Origin: an uncultured Pseudomonadota bacterium
GTDB taxonomy: Bacteria; Myxococcota_A; UBA796; GCA-2862545
Length of the DNA: 64,000 nt
Reading direction: 5' to 3'
NCBI GenBank assembly: GCA_913061235.1
Contig: CAJXTB010000001.1
Location: 1-64,000 of the forward strand
A program made the position numbers and the translations under genes. The notes beneath the pieces were generated by a model. That model was not told the origin of the DNA and made no database searches. It worked only from the letters and a program-made list of their open reading frames with translations. Shown in pieces: positions 25,625 through 33,599 of this stretch. Numbering within the stretch: position 1 is the stretch's first letter; each line of letters begins with the position of its first letter.

Positions 25625-26428
25625 GTGTCGAAGCCCTTGGGAGCCCCTGTGATTCGACACTTCCTCAACCCGCCCAACTGGTTCACCTCCGCCAGCATCT
25701 TCTGTGCCGTGTGGGCCATGACCACTCTGCTCGGTGCCGGCGTCGATCCCGAGCCAGGTGTGTTGATCAAGGCATGTGTTCTGGTCGTGTTTGGCGGCAT
25801 CTTCGACTTGCTCGACGGTCGCGTTGCTCGACTCACAAAGCGCTTCACCGAGTTCGGTGTTCAGCTCGACTCCATTGCCGACATCATCAGCTTTGGTGTG
25901 GTTCCAGCCCTGCTCGTGTGGTCTTGGAAGCTCCATGCCCTCGGCCCCTTCGGCAACGTCCTGGCTTTCGGATGGGTACTTTGCGCCGCATTCCGCCTGG
26001 CTCGCTTCAACGCTGATCTCGAAGAAGGCGACGAAAGCTGGCCGTACAACGGCTACGCCCGCGGTCTGACGTCCACCATGGCAGGCGGCGCCTTGGTCAC
26101 CTTCGTCTGGATCAGCAACGGCTACTTGGTCGACCGTATCGAGGTCCCAGCAATCGCCGTCGGCGGTGTCGTCGCAGCCATGGCCTTCCTGATGATCTCG
26201 TCGCTCCCCCTTCCCGACTTCCGCGACCTGCGTCGCAATCGCTTCGCTCGTCACATCACGGCTGGATTCCTGGCCATCTGCCTGACGGGCCTGCTCTTCG
26301 ACCCAGCACTGTTCTTCGGCGTTGGCGCTGCGGTCTACTTGACCTACGGCGTGGCCGAGGGCTTGTTTGTGGTGGTGAAGCACAAGCGTGGTCATGTGGG
26401 AGACGACGAGTACGTCACCGAAGACTAA
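25625..26428 (+). CDS. pssA: CDP-diacylglycerol-serine O-phosphatidyltransferase
   Basis: The 267-residue membrane protein has the CDP-alcohol phosphotransferase signature with Asp61, Asp64-Gly65, Ala68-Arg69, Gly78, Asp82 and Asp86. Several hydrophobic helices surround it. NPPNWFT near the N terminus and the SFGVVPALL segment fit phosphatidylserine synthase (PssA type II), the first step to phosphatidylethanolamine. Start is GTG at 25625, 48 bp from the divergent lysC start. An asp-kinase/pssA head-to-head arrangement has no obvious metabolic meaning. Confidence 0.88.
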   Translation: MSKPLGAPVIRHFLNPPNWFTSASIFCAVWAMTTLLGAGVDPEPGVLIKACVLVVFGGIFDLLDGRVARLTKRFTEFGVQLDSIADIISFGVVPALLVWSWKLHALGPFGNVLAFGWVLCAAFRLARFNADLEEGDESWPYNGYARGLTSTMAGGALVTFVWISNGYLVDRIEVPAIAVGGVVAAMAFLMISSLPLPDFRDLRRNRFARHITAGFLAICLTGLLFDPALFFGVGAAVYLTYGVAEGLFVVVKHKRGHVGDDEYVTED

Positions 26429-26476
26429 GCCTCCTCGGTGGTGGGGCCAAGTCTCATCATGGCCTGCAGCAGGCCA

Positions 26477-29074
26477 TCAGTCCTCCAAGAACGCTTCGCC
26501 CCACTCCAGCGCCATCTTCCGCCACTCCTTCTGGTTCGGGTCGTCGTCTGGAAGCGCCTGAATAGCCGCGACAAGCGAGCGAAGTGCACGCACCGGGTCG
26601 TCGCGCTCTCGGTACAGCCAGGCCAGCTCTTCGAGGTCGTAGGGGTTGGTGAAGCTAGTCGGCACTTGCAGGTTCTCGACCAGCACCGCCGAGTTTCTGT
26701 CCGACGTCGCCTTGTGAAGATTCCACGGTCCCGAGTACTCGATACGCATATTGTCGTCGGTGTTGCGCTCGGTATCGCCGGCGATGTCGAGCGCACCTTG
26801 CCGGTCGAACAAGAACAAACAGACCATCTCTAGCGGCTGGTCAATGTCCACGCGCTCCAGCTCCTTCTGCGTAGCTGGAGTCGAGTACCACAAGTCCTCT
26901 GCCATCTCACGCGTAGGAATCAGCGGCTCTTCGCTGCCTACAAGCACAAGGTCAGCCCCTTCAATCGTGCCGTAGACCGCAACGTACGGGTAGGTATCGG
27001 CGAAGCTGCCCAGCAAGGAGCGCAGGTCCGGCGTGTCCATGCCGTACAGGTGCACCCACTGTGCCCACACACCGCCCGGGGCCAAGCGTGTACGGCCGAG
27101 CTCAAAGAACTCCTGGGTGAACAGATTGGAGACGCCGGTAATCCACGGATTCGGCGGCTCTGAGATGACAAGGTCGTAGCTACCCGGCTCGCTCAACAAC
27201 ACCTGATTGCGACCGTCGTTGGCAATCACGTTGACGCGAGGGTCTTCAAGCACGCGGTGGTTCACGTCATCAAACAGAGCTGCGGCGCGCACAATGGCGG
27301 GCTCCAGCTCCACAACGTCGATCTGCTCCAGGCTTAGCGAGCGATTCACCGAGCCCACCGTCACGCCCGACGCCAAGCCAATCACCAAGGCCTTCTTCGG
27401 GGATTCGACAAACTGAAGTGGAATCATCGCCAACAGCACTTGGGTCGGCATGTCTCCACTACTCGACGCATCGACCTTGCCGTTGTTGGCCAAGTAGCGG
27501 TTGCCTGACTTGAGGTTGCGGGCGACGGTCACCACGCTCGACAGGCCTTCTTCGTAAAACAGCAGCTCGGTCCGACCGGTCGCAAAGGCCATGACGCCTT
27601 CACGAGTGTGGTCGTGGAACAGGTCTGCGTACTTGTACATGCCCGACGTCATCACCAACGGGTTCCAAGGCGGACGGGCCACGGTGAACACCAACACAAC
27701 GGTCAGCGCCCAAGCACCCACACCCGCGAAGCGACGATTTTTTTGAGAGACACGCCACCACACAAGCAGTGCGCCAAGGCCGTTGACGGAGACGCCGACG
27801 AGCACCGAGTTCTGGACGCCAATCCACGGCAACAGCACAAACCCAGCCGCAAACGCACCGAGCATAGAGCCCACTGTGTTCCAGCCGTAGATACGTCCAA
27901 CAGGACCGCCCAGCTGCTTGGGGTCCCCCACTGCCGCTCGGACGGCGACGGGAAAGGTAGCGCCCATCAATAGCGCCGGCGGCGTCATCAGGGCACCGGC
28001 CATCACCAAGCCGAGCACGACAAACGCGCCCGGATTCTCAGAGACGTTCAGGGCGTCGTACACCGCAACATACCAGAAGGGCAGCTCCGAGAAGGCCCAA
28101 AGCAACAGCCAACCAAGCACACCAACGCCGACCTGAAGAGTGGCCAACAACATCAACAGCCGCCGTCGCCCTTCTAGGCGCAGGGTGCGGTCTGCATGAC
28201 GTCCACCCACGGCACCGCCAATGGCAATGCCAACAAGAAAGGCGATGAGCATGACCGAGAAGGCGTAGACCGACGCTCCAAGAATCAGCGCTAGAACGCG
28301 GGTCCACGCCACTTCGTAGATCAGAGCCGCAAAGCCAGCGAGAAAAGCGACGGCGGCCACAAGCGGGAGGTCAGCCGGAAGCGGCGGCTCTTCAACATCT
28401 TCCTCTACGGTACTCTGAAGGGCTCCGGCGCTCATGTTCGCAAGGCCAAGGGCGGCAAGGCCAAGCACGAGGTTGGCGATTCCCGCAATCCAAGTAGTCG
28501 CAGACAGCCCGAACCACGGCAGCAGGAAGAAACCCGCAAGGATGGTCCCGCAGACCGCACCCGCTGTATTGACCGAGTACAGCAAGCCCACTTGGTTGCC
28601 TGCAGCTCCCAGTCGTTGTGTGGCGAACCGAGCCAGCAGCGGAAGCGTGGCGCCCATGCCCGCAGTGGGCAGGACCAGAGCGGTTCCGACCATCGCAAAC
28701 TGAATCAGGCCATAGACCAGCGGGCTTGGGGCGAAGGTTCGGCCGACCCACAGATAGGTCGGCTCAATGACCCACAGCAGCATGGGAAAGGCGAGCGCAT
28801 ACAGACCAATGAAAATCTCGAGCATGCCGTAGGCCAGCAGCGGGCGCGGAAGGCTGTCCACACGCCGTGCCATCCAGAATCCACCAACCGCCAGACCCGC
28901 CATAAACGAGGCCAGCACCGTGCTGATCGCAAAGGTGGAGGTGCCGAACACCAGGTGCAGTTGACGCGCCCACAGGGTCTGGTAGACCAATGCCGTAGCA
29001 CCAGACACAAAGAACAGTGGCAGCAAGAACTGCACGGCACGCTCGCGGCGCATTTTGGCGACTATTTCGTCCAA
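26477..29074 (-). CDS. Fused MFS transporter / spermidine-synthase-like protein
   Basis: The 865-residue protein joins about 12-14 membrane helices (residues 15-450) to a spermidine-synthase-like Rossmann domain with ALVIGLASGVTVGSV and VELEPAIVRAA for S-adenosyl binding, and LVISEPPNPWITGV. In true spermidine synthases the residue before the PP is a catalytic Asp; here it is Glu, as in other fusions of this class, so polyamine synthesis is uncertain. The last 60 residues are TPR-like. Family members are inner-membrane proteins of mostly unknown role. The TTG at 29074 has AGAGAGG upstream; an ATG at 29053 is the alternative. Confidence 0.8.
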   Translation of the reverse strand: MDEIVAKMRRERAVQFLLPLFFVSGATALVYQTLWARQLHLVFGTSTFAISTVLASFMAGLAVGGFWMARRVDSLPRPLLAYGMLEIFIGLYALAFPMLLWVIEPTYLWVGRTFAPSPLVYGLIQFAMVGTALVLPTAGMGATLPLLARFATQRLGAAGNQVGLLYSVNTAGAVCGTILAGFFLLPWFGLSATTWIAGIANLVLGLAALGLANMSAGALQSTVEEDVEEPPLPADLPLVAAVAFLAGFAALIYEVAWTRVLALILGASVYAFSVMLIAFLVGIAIGGAVGGRHADRTLRLEGRRRLLMLLATLQVGVGVLGWLLLWAFSELPFWYVAVYDALNVSENPGAFVVLGLVMAGALMTPPALLMGATFPVAVRAAVGDPKQLGGPVGRIYGWNTVGSMLGAFAAGFVLLPWIGVQNSVLVGVSVNGLGALLVWWRVSQKNRRFAGVGAWALTVVLVFTVARPPWNPLVMTSGMYKYADLFHDHTREGVMAFATGRTELLFYEEGLSSVVTVARNLKSGNRYLANNGKVDASSSGDMPTQVLLAMIPLQFVESPKKALVIGLASGVTVGSVNRSLSLEQIDVVELEPAIVRAAALFDDVNHRVLEDPRVNVIANDGRNQVLLSEPGSYDLVISEPPNPWITGVSNLFTQEFFELGRTRLAPGGVWAQWVHLYGMDTPDLRSLLGSFADTYPYVAVYGTIEGADLVLVGSEEPLIPTREMAEDLWYSTPATQKELERVDIDQPLEMVCLFLFDRQGALDIAGDTERNTDDNMRIEYSGPWNLHKATSDRNSAVLVENLQVPTSFTNPYDLEELAWLYRERDDPVRALRSLVAAIQALPDDDPNQKEWRKMALEWGEAFLED

Positions 29075-29138
29075 CTGACGAGCCTCTCTCGTAGGGTCCG
29101 ACTGCTATCCCGCCTAGCCGTTCCAAAGAGAGACGTTT

Positions 29139-29176
29139 GATTCGTCAGGGGCCCAATCTGGCCCCGAACACGAATC
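29139..29176 (-). other. Long two-part stem-loop
   Basis: An outer 7-bp stem (GATTCGT with ACGAATC) and an inner 6-bp stem (GGGGCC with GGCCCC) enclose a 6-nt loop. It lies between the SnoaL-like gene and the MFS fusion on the same strand. No T-run follows on either side, so it may be a processing or attenuation structure more than a terminator. Confidence 0.5.
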
Positions 29177-29200
29177 GCGAAGGGTCAGAGAGGGCGCCTC

Positions 29201-29935
29201 TCAGGCGCTGACATCGTCCGCAATGCGCACGGCAGCGATCTTGTCGCCGTCGACTTCCATGATGCACACACCACCAACAAATTCGACGGGTCCGTATGCG
29301 AAGGCGTACTCGACAGCGATGGTCGACCCCATCACCGTGCAGGTACCCAGCTCAAATCGGGCGCGTGGGGCGTGAACGAGGTGGACGTAGAAGGCGGCGA
29401 GTTCTTTAGGCCCCTGGTGCTTCCAGCGGTCGCCACTAGGCTCACGAACGTAGCCATCGTCGGTGAAACGGTCCAAAACAGGCTGCACGTCTGCCACGCT
29501 GATGCGGTCGATGTACCACTGAAATGTCCCGTTCATCGGCTCACCGGCACGCCCGGCCAGCGGTGGGGGTCGAAACACGTGTCCCTTGGTGTAGGGCCAC
29601 GTCGAATGGTAGGTCCGAATCTCCGTAAACCCATCGTCACTTTGGTCTGCGACCATCACGTACGGCAGGTCGACAACCCCGTCTTCCGACTCAATAGACA
29701 GCGACAGTTCGTACACCAGTCGCCGGTCAGTGGTGAGCACCGACACCTCGGTTGGTTTGGCCTTCAACGTGTCCAACCACGCGGAACTGTCCTGGACCCA
29801 CCGGGTGACCTCGTCTGCACCAACGAGCCTTCCGAGCCGCTGGTCTTGAACCACAGGAGTGGCGGTCATGAACTGGAGTACAGCAGCTGCATCTCCACGA
29901 AACAGGGCTTCAACGGTCGTACGCAGATCACTCAT
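29201..29935 (-). CDS. Double SnoaL/NTF2-like protein
   Basis: The 244-residue product holds two cone-shaped SnoaL-like domains: the first begins LRTTVEALFRGDAAAVLQFM, the second near residue 140 with MNGTFQWYIDRISVADVQPVLDRF (positions 138-161). Such domains bind small hydrophobic molecules or act as isomerases; a catalytic role is not readable. Start is ATG at 29935 with GGAG 7 bp upstream. It is divergent from the LysR gene, 196 bp away, the usual place for a LysR target, so it is probably regulated by that protein. Confidence 0.65.
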   Translation of the reverse strand: MSDLRTTVEALFRGDAAAVLQFMTATPVVQDQRLGRLVGADEVTRWVQDSSAWLDTLKAKPTEVSVLTTDRRLVYELSLSIESEDGVVDLPYVMVADQSDDGFTEIRTYHSTWPYTKGHVFRPPPLAGRAGEPMNGTFQWYIDRISVADVQPVLDRFTDDGYVREPSGDRWKHQGPKELAAFYVHLVHAPRARFELGTCTVMGSTIAVEYAFAYGPVEFVGGVCIMEVDGDKIAAVRIADDVSA

Positions 29936-30054
29936 GTTCAGCTCCGGCGGATTGGGAGAATACAAAGAAGAGGGTGGCGTCGACGAAAGCGTCGCCCGTT
30001 CGGTCGGGGAAGGCAGCCATAATGCCCGCCTGGAATCCCCAGAGGGTGGTGACA

Positions 30055-30068
30055 GTCGAAGTCTCGAC
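30055..30068. promoter_or_regulatory. Possible LysR binding site
   Basis: A small inverted repeat, GTCGA-AGTC-TCGAC, sits between the divergent SnoaL-like and LysR genes. Position fits an operator, but the arms are only 5 bp long. Confidence 0.2.
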
Positions 30069-30131
30069 AACGTCCTCTTGCCCTGCCGCGGCAACTAGAA
30101 CATGCTCGAAAGACGCAACGGAGCGTTTGAT

Positions 30132-31046
30132 ATGATCGATCGATCTCTAAAAGAGGCCTTGGCCCACCTGCCTCGGGTAGTTGTCTTCGTAGAACTCTGC
30201 GAAAATCGGTCTTTTCGCGCGACAGCAAAACGCCTGGGACTCTCCCCGAGCACCGTCACACATCACATCAAGGCACTGGAAGCCGCGTTGGGGGTTCGCC
30301 TCATCGAACGCACGAGCCGGTCCATGACGCTGACAGCCGCCGGACAAACGCTGCTCGAAGAGGCGGGCGGCATTGTCGAGCTGTGGAAACGTGGGTCGAC
30401 GAGCGCAAGGGTTTACGCCGATGCACCTGTCGGCCCTCTCGTTGTGACGGCACCCGATGTGGTCGCCGAGCAGTTCGTCGTGCCGGCCATTCGCCGGTTC
30501 ACCGAGCTGTACGACCGCGTGCAAGTCGCCCTGCGAATCTCGACTGACAAGGAAGACCTACTGGCCAATGGGATTGATATCGCCGTTCGAATCGGTCCCT
30601 TGAAGGACTCCAACCACGGTGTTCACATACTCGACCGAGGCTTTCACGGAATCGTGGCGACCCCTGCCCTCGCCGCACAGTGGCCGGCAAGGCACCCCAG
30701 GGACTTGGAGGGTGCACCGTGGGTACGGTTCGGCCCGCATCCGGACCCACTCCCTATGGTCGGCCCCAAGGGACTCACCCATGCGTTGAAGGGCAAGCAC
30801 CGCACGCAGACGACAGCGGCTGCCGGCTTCATCGGTCTCGTGAGCCATGGGCTGGGGTTCGGTACCATCCCGCGAACCTTGATTCGCGATGAACTACGCG
30901 ACGGAACACTGGTCGTCGTGATGCCCGAGTGGTCACTTGGAGCCGCCAACATCTATGCAGTCACACCATCCCCGCGCACCACCGACATCAAGGTGCGACT
31001 GTTTACGGATATTCTGGCATCAACCTTCCAAGAAGCCTCTGAATAA
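30132..31046 (+). CDS. LysR family transcriptional regulator
   Basis: The 304-residue product has the LysR N-terminal helix-turn-helix (NRSFRATAKRLGLSPSTVTH, then IKALEAALGVRLIERTSRSM), a linker, and a periplasmic-binding-protein-like effector domain from about residue 90. It should bind as a tetramer and respond to a small ligand. I chose the ATG at 30132, with GGAG 9 bp upstream; an in-frame ATG at 30102 adds 10 residues. The divergent SnoaL-like gene is the likely target. Confidence 0.92.
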   Translation: MIDRSLKEALAHLPRVVVFVELCENRSFRATAKRLGLSPSTVTHHIKALEAALGVRLIERTSRSMTLTAAGQTLLEEAGGIVELWKRGSTSARVYADAPVGPLVVTAPDVVAEQFVVPAIRRFTELYDRVQVALRISTDKEDLLANGIDIAVRIGPLKDSNHGVHILDRGFHGIVATPALAAQWPARHPRDLEGAPWVRFGPHPDPLPMVGPKGLTHALKGKHRTQTTAAAGFIGLVSHGLGFGTIPRTLIRDELRDGTLVVVMPEWSLGAANIYAVTPSPRTTDIKVRLFTDILASTFQEASE

Positions 31047-31079
31047 GCCACGCCACCACCGTCGGGGACCACGTGTGCG

Positions 31080-31220
31080 GTGACTAGCAGCGAGGCCGAG
31101 CTTGTAGCCAACACTCACCGAGTTCTGCGTGAGGCAGGCGTCCCGCCCGTCACCAAACCGTACTGGAGTCTGCAAGGTGCGGCGTACCGAAAGTGGGCCT
31201 CAGCGTCCCCCCGTCGCTGA
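31080..31220 (+). CDS. Possible small protein, 46 residues
   Basis: In the 330-bp gap after the LysR gene, a GTG-started frame encodes 46 residues beginning MTSSEAELVANTHRVLREAG and ending in a basic tail (RKWASASPRR). The composition looks like a protein and the codons fit the neighbours, but there is no clear ribosome site. It may be a real small protein or a remnant. I recognise no family. The rest of the gap, up to 31376, holds a C7 run and nothing else that I can support. Confidence 0.3.
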   Translation: MTSSEAELVANTHRVLREAGVPPVTKPYWSLQGAAYRKWASASPRR

Positions 31221-31376
31221 CGCTCAACCCCCCCATACGTGAGCAAGCTATCGCGTAGAAATGACGTAGAATCCCTAAGGACGGCGTCATGGCCCAACGA
31301 AACACGGTCAACTGCGGTCTCTCCCCCCAAACGCCGGTTAGGAGACGTTCCCCGCCTCTCGTTCCCCCGAGTGCCC

Positions 31377-33431
31377 ATGTACCTCCACGACAAGCTTGAC
31401 TGGCACCTCTCACGCGCGGAAGCCCGCGTCGAAGCCCATCCAGACGACGCCGCAGCTCGCGTCCAACTGGCCCAAATCGCCCTATCTAAGGGGTGGTTTC
31501 ACAACGGTGGCGAAGCCTGGTTCAATACGAGCCTGACCCATGCCCGCCGCGTACTTCAGGCGGACCCCGGCTCCCCCGATGCTCTGGTTGTCGCTGGTTC
31601 CGCACTCGTCGGCCTCGATCGCCCCGAACCCGCCCTTCGTTACCTAGACGAAGCGCAGAAGCGGGCAGCAGAACGACCGGACCTGTTGTTGGCCATGGGA
31701 CGCCTGCACTGGAGCCTTGGCGAACGTCACCAGGCCGTGCGCGCTCTCGAACAAGCCTGTCGCCTGTCGCCATCAAGCTGGGAGTGCCACGCGTGGCTCG
31801 GCCAAGTCCTCGCCGAGCGTGCCGAAGACCTCAACCACCCTCCCCGTCTCCACGAGCGCAGCCGCTTCCACGTCACCCGCGCGCTCGAGCTGGGAACATC
31901 CGCTGCCTACAACGGCCCGCTGATTCACCTGCTCGCCGTCAGCTGCCTGCAGTCCGAGCGCTACGAAGACGCGCACAAGCTGTTCACCCGGCTGCAAGGC
32001 ATTGAAGAGTTTCGAAGCCGGGCCGAGTTCTATCTGGGCCTCGTGGCATTCCACCTGCACAAATACAAGAACGCCGTCCTGCACCTTCGCCGGCGCCTGA
32101 ACGACCGTCCGGATGACCCCCGTGTTCACGCACGCTTGGCCATGTGCTTTCTCCAACTCGGTGAGACGGACAAAGCTCGAGAGGCGTGCAACCGCGCCCT
32201 GGCAGCCGACCCGGACCACCCTGGTGCCCAGTGGACCCTGGCCTGCGCCATGCTCGAAGACGGCCAAACCGATGACGCGGTCAAGGGTCTACGTGACATC
32301 CTAGCCGCTGCACCGGACCACATGCCGGCCTTCGCAGAGCTCGTCGGTGTGCGCAAGCGCGCCAAGGACCGTCGCTGGCTCGTCAGTGCATTGACGACGG
32401 AAGTCGGCCAGTTCGACAAGCTCCCACTGTCCGAGATTCGTGGTCGCGCCAAAGGTACGGGCACCATCACCATCTCCCCGCGCTCGGTCACGCGTAGACG
32501 CATTGACGTCATCATCAACGCGCTAGCAGACCTCGGAGACCGCCCGGTTGAAGCGGTCATTGGCTCCATGGACCTTGCGACTGACGAAGGCCTACGCTTC
32601 CACCTGTGGGAACAAGCCATGCTGCTGCTGGCCGAACGCCGCGGGCATCGCGCCAATCGCGCCGCAAGACGCGCCGCAGACCAGTACGGCGCTATCGCCG
32701 GTCGTGAGCTGTTGGCCGTTGCTCGTCACATCCCAGAGTCGTCCATTGTTCACGGCTTGGACCTGTCTGAAGAAGACCTGCGTCGCGCGGCGGTTGAGCG
32801 CCACGGTTCGGCACACGACCTCGCCGCCCATCGCGGGCATGTGGAGCTAGAACGTCAGCAAGCACGTGCTTGGCAGGCGTCACTCCTGTTGGCCCTCGGC
32901 TGTCGAGGAGACAAAGGCGCGCGCAGTCTGTTGGTACGCTGGGCGTCCGAAGCCGACCCCGAGCTCGCACACGTCGCCAACACAGCTCTCACACTCATGA
33001 GCGACGGTACGGCAGCAAGTGCTACCCGTAGCTTTGCGGCGAAGAATGGCGCATTGCCGCAAGCAGAGCGCTTCCTTCGGGCCATCCCGCGCAACCGTCG
33101 CCCTGAGCCCCCCCAAGTAGTGACGGACGATTCGTCAAGCTGCACCACCTGCGGTCGCGTCGTACCCGAAGCCAACTGGTTGTTCGCGACAACAGACGCC
33201 GCCGCTTGCGACCATTGCCTGCAAGAGCTCGCACGGGGCCGCCAAGAGCTGCTGAGCGATGACCTCGGCTGCTCCTGTCGCCTGTGTGGCCGAGACGGAC
33301 TGACGTCGAGCGGTGTCTTCGTGCTTCGCGGAACACCGATCTGCGCCAACTGTCTCGACAACGGACTCGGTTGGGCGGAACGCGACGTCGTCGACCGCTA
33401 CTTGTCGACCGTTCGTGCCGCTCCCGTGTAG
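31377..33431 (+). CDS. TPR protein with two C-terminal ClpX-like zinc fingers
   Basis: The 684-residue cytoplasmic protein has TPR repeats over about residues 10-350. A less clear helical region follows that may contain HEAT-like repeats. At the C terminus are two zinc fingers: Cys589/592/611/614 and Cys634/637/656/659. Both have the spacing CxxC-18-CxxC found in the ClpX zinc-binding domain, which binds adaptors and substrates. No ATPase is fused to them. The role is unknown; a scaffold that gathers partners is a fair guess. Start is the ATG at 31377, where the TPR part begins; the frame is open further upstream but without repeats. Confidence 0.7.
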   Translation: MYLHDKLDWHLSRAEARVEAHPDDAAARVQLAQIALSKGWFHNGGEAWFNTSLTHARRVLQADPGSPDALVVAGSALVGLDRPEPALRYLDEAQKRAAERPDLLLAMGRLHWSLGERHQAVRALEQACRLSPSSWECHAWLGQVLAERAEDLNHPPRLHERSRFHVTRALELGTSAAYNGPLIHLLAVSCLQSERYEDAHKLFTRLQGIEEFRSRAEFYLGLVAFHLHKYKNAVLHLRRRLNDRPDDPRVHARLAMCFLQLGETDKAREACNRALAADPDHPGAQWTLACAMLEDGQTDDAVKGLRDILAAAPDHMPAFAELVGVRKRAKDRRWLVSALTTEVGQFDKLPLSEIRGRAKGTGTITISPRSVTRRRIDVIINALADLGDRPVEAVIGSMDLATDEGLRFHLWEQAMLLLAERRGHRANRAARRAADQYGAIAGRELLAVARHIPESSIVHGLDLSEEDLRRAAVERHGSAHDLAAHRGHVELERQQARAWQASLLLALGCRGDKGARSLLVRWASEADPELAHVANTALTLMSDGTAASATRSFAAKNGALPQAERFLRAIPRNRRPEPPQVVTDDSSSCTTCGRVVPEANWLFATTDAAACDHCLQELARGRQELLSDDLGCSCRLCGRDGLTSSGVFVLRGTPICANCLDNGLGWAERDVVDRYLSTVRAAPV

Positions 33432-33599
33432 CCGGCGTTTCATGCGGAGTGCTGAACTTGTTCACCACCACCTCGTCAAGATGGTGTCTAGTCCTCGTCA
33501 ATGCCGCGTCTGCTCTCAGTCACATTGGTGTAGAGTTGTGTCAGAGCCACGGCGAGGACACGGTGAGTGGGACACACTGGAGGCCTGAACGGAGTCTCC

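Noticed and set aside
25577-26395. Upstream extension of the aspartate kinase frame
   Set aside because: It lies antisense to pssA, which has a full CDP-alcohol phosphotransferase motif; aspartate kinase starts at its KYGGSS region.
26459-26477. Terminator between pssA and the MFS fusion (ATGGCCTGC-A-GCAGGCCAT)
   Set aside because: The symmetry is perfect but the loop would be one base and no T-run follows; it may be a protein-binding palindrome or chance.
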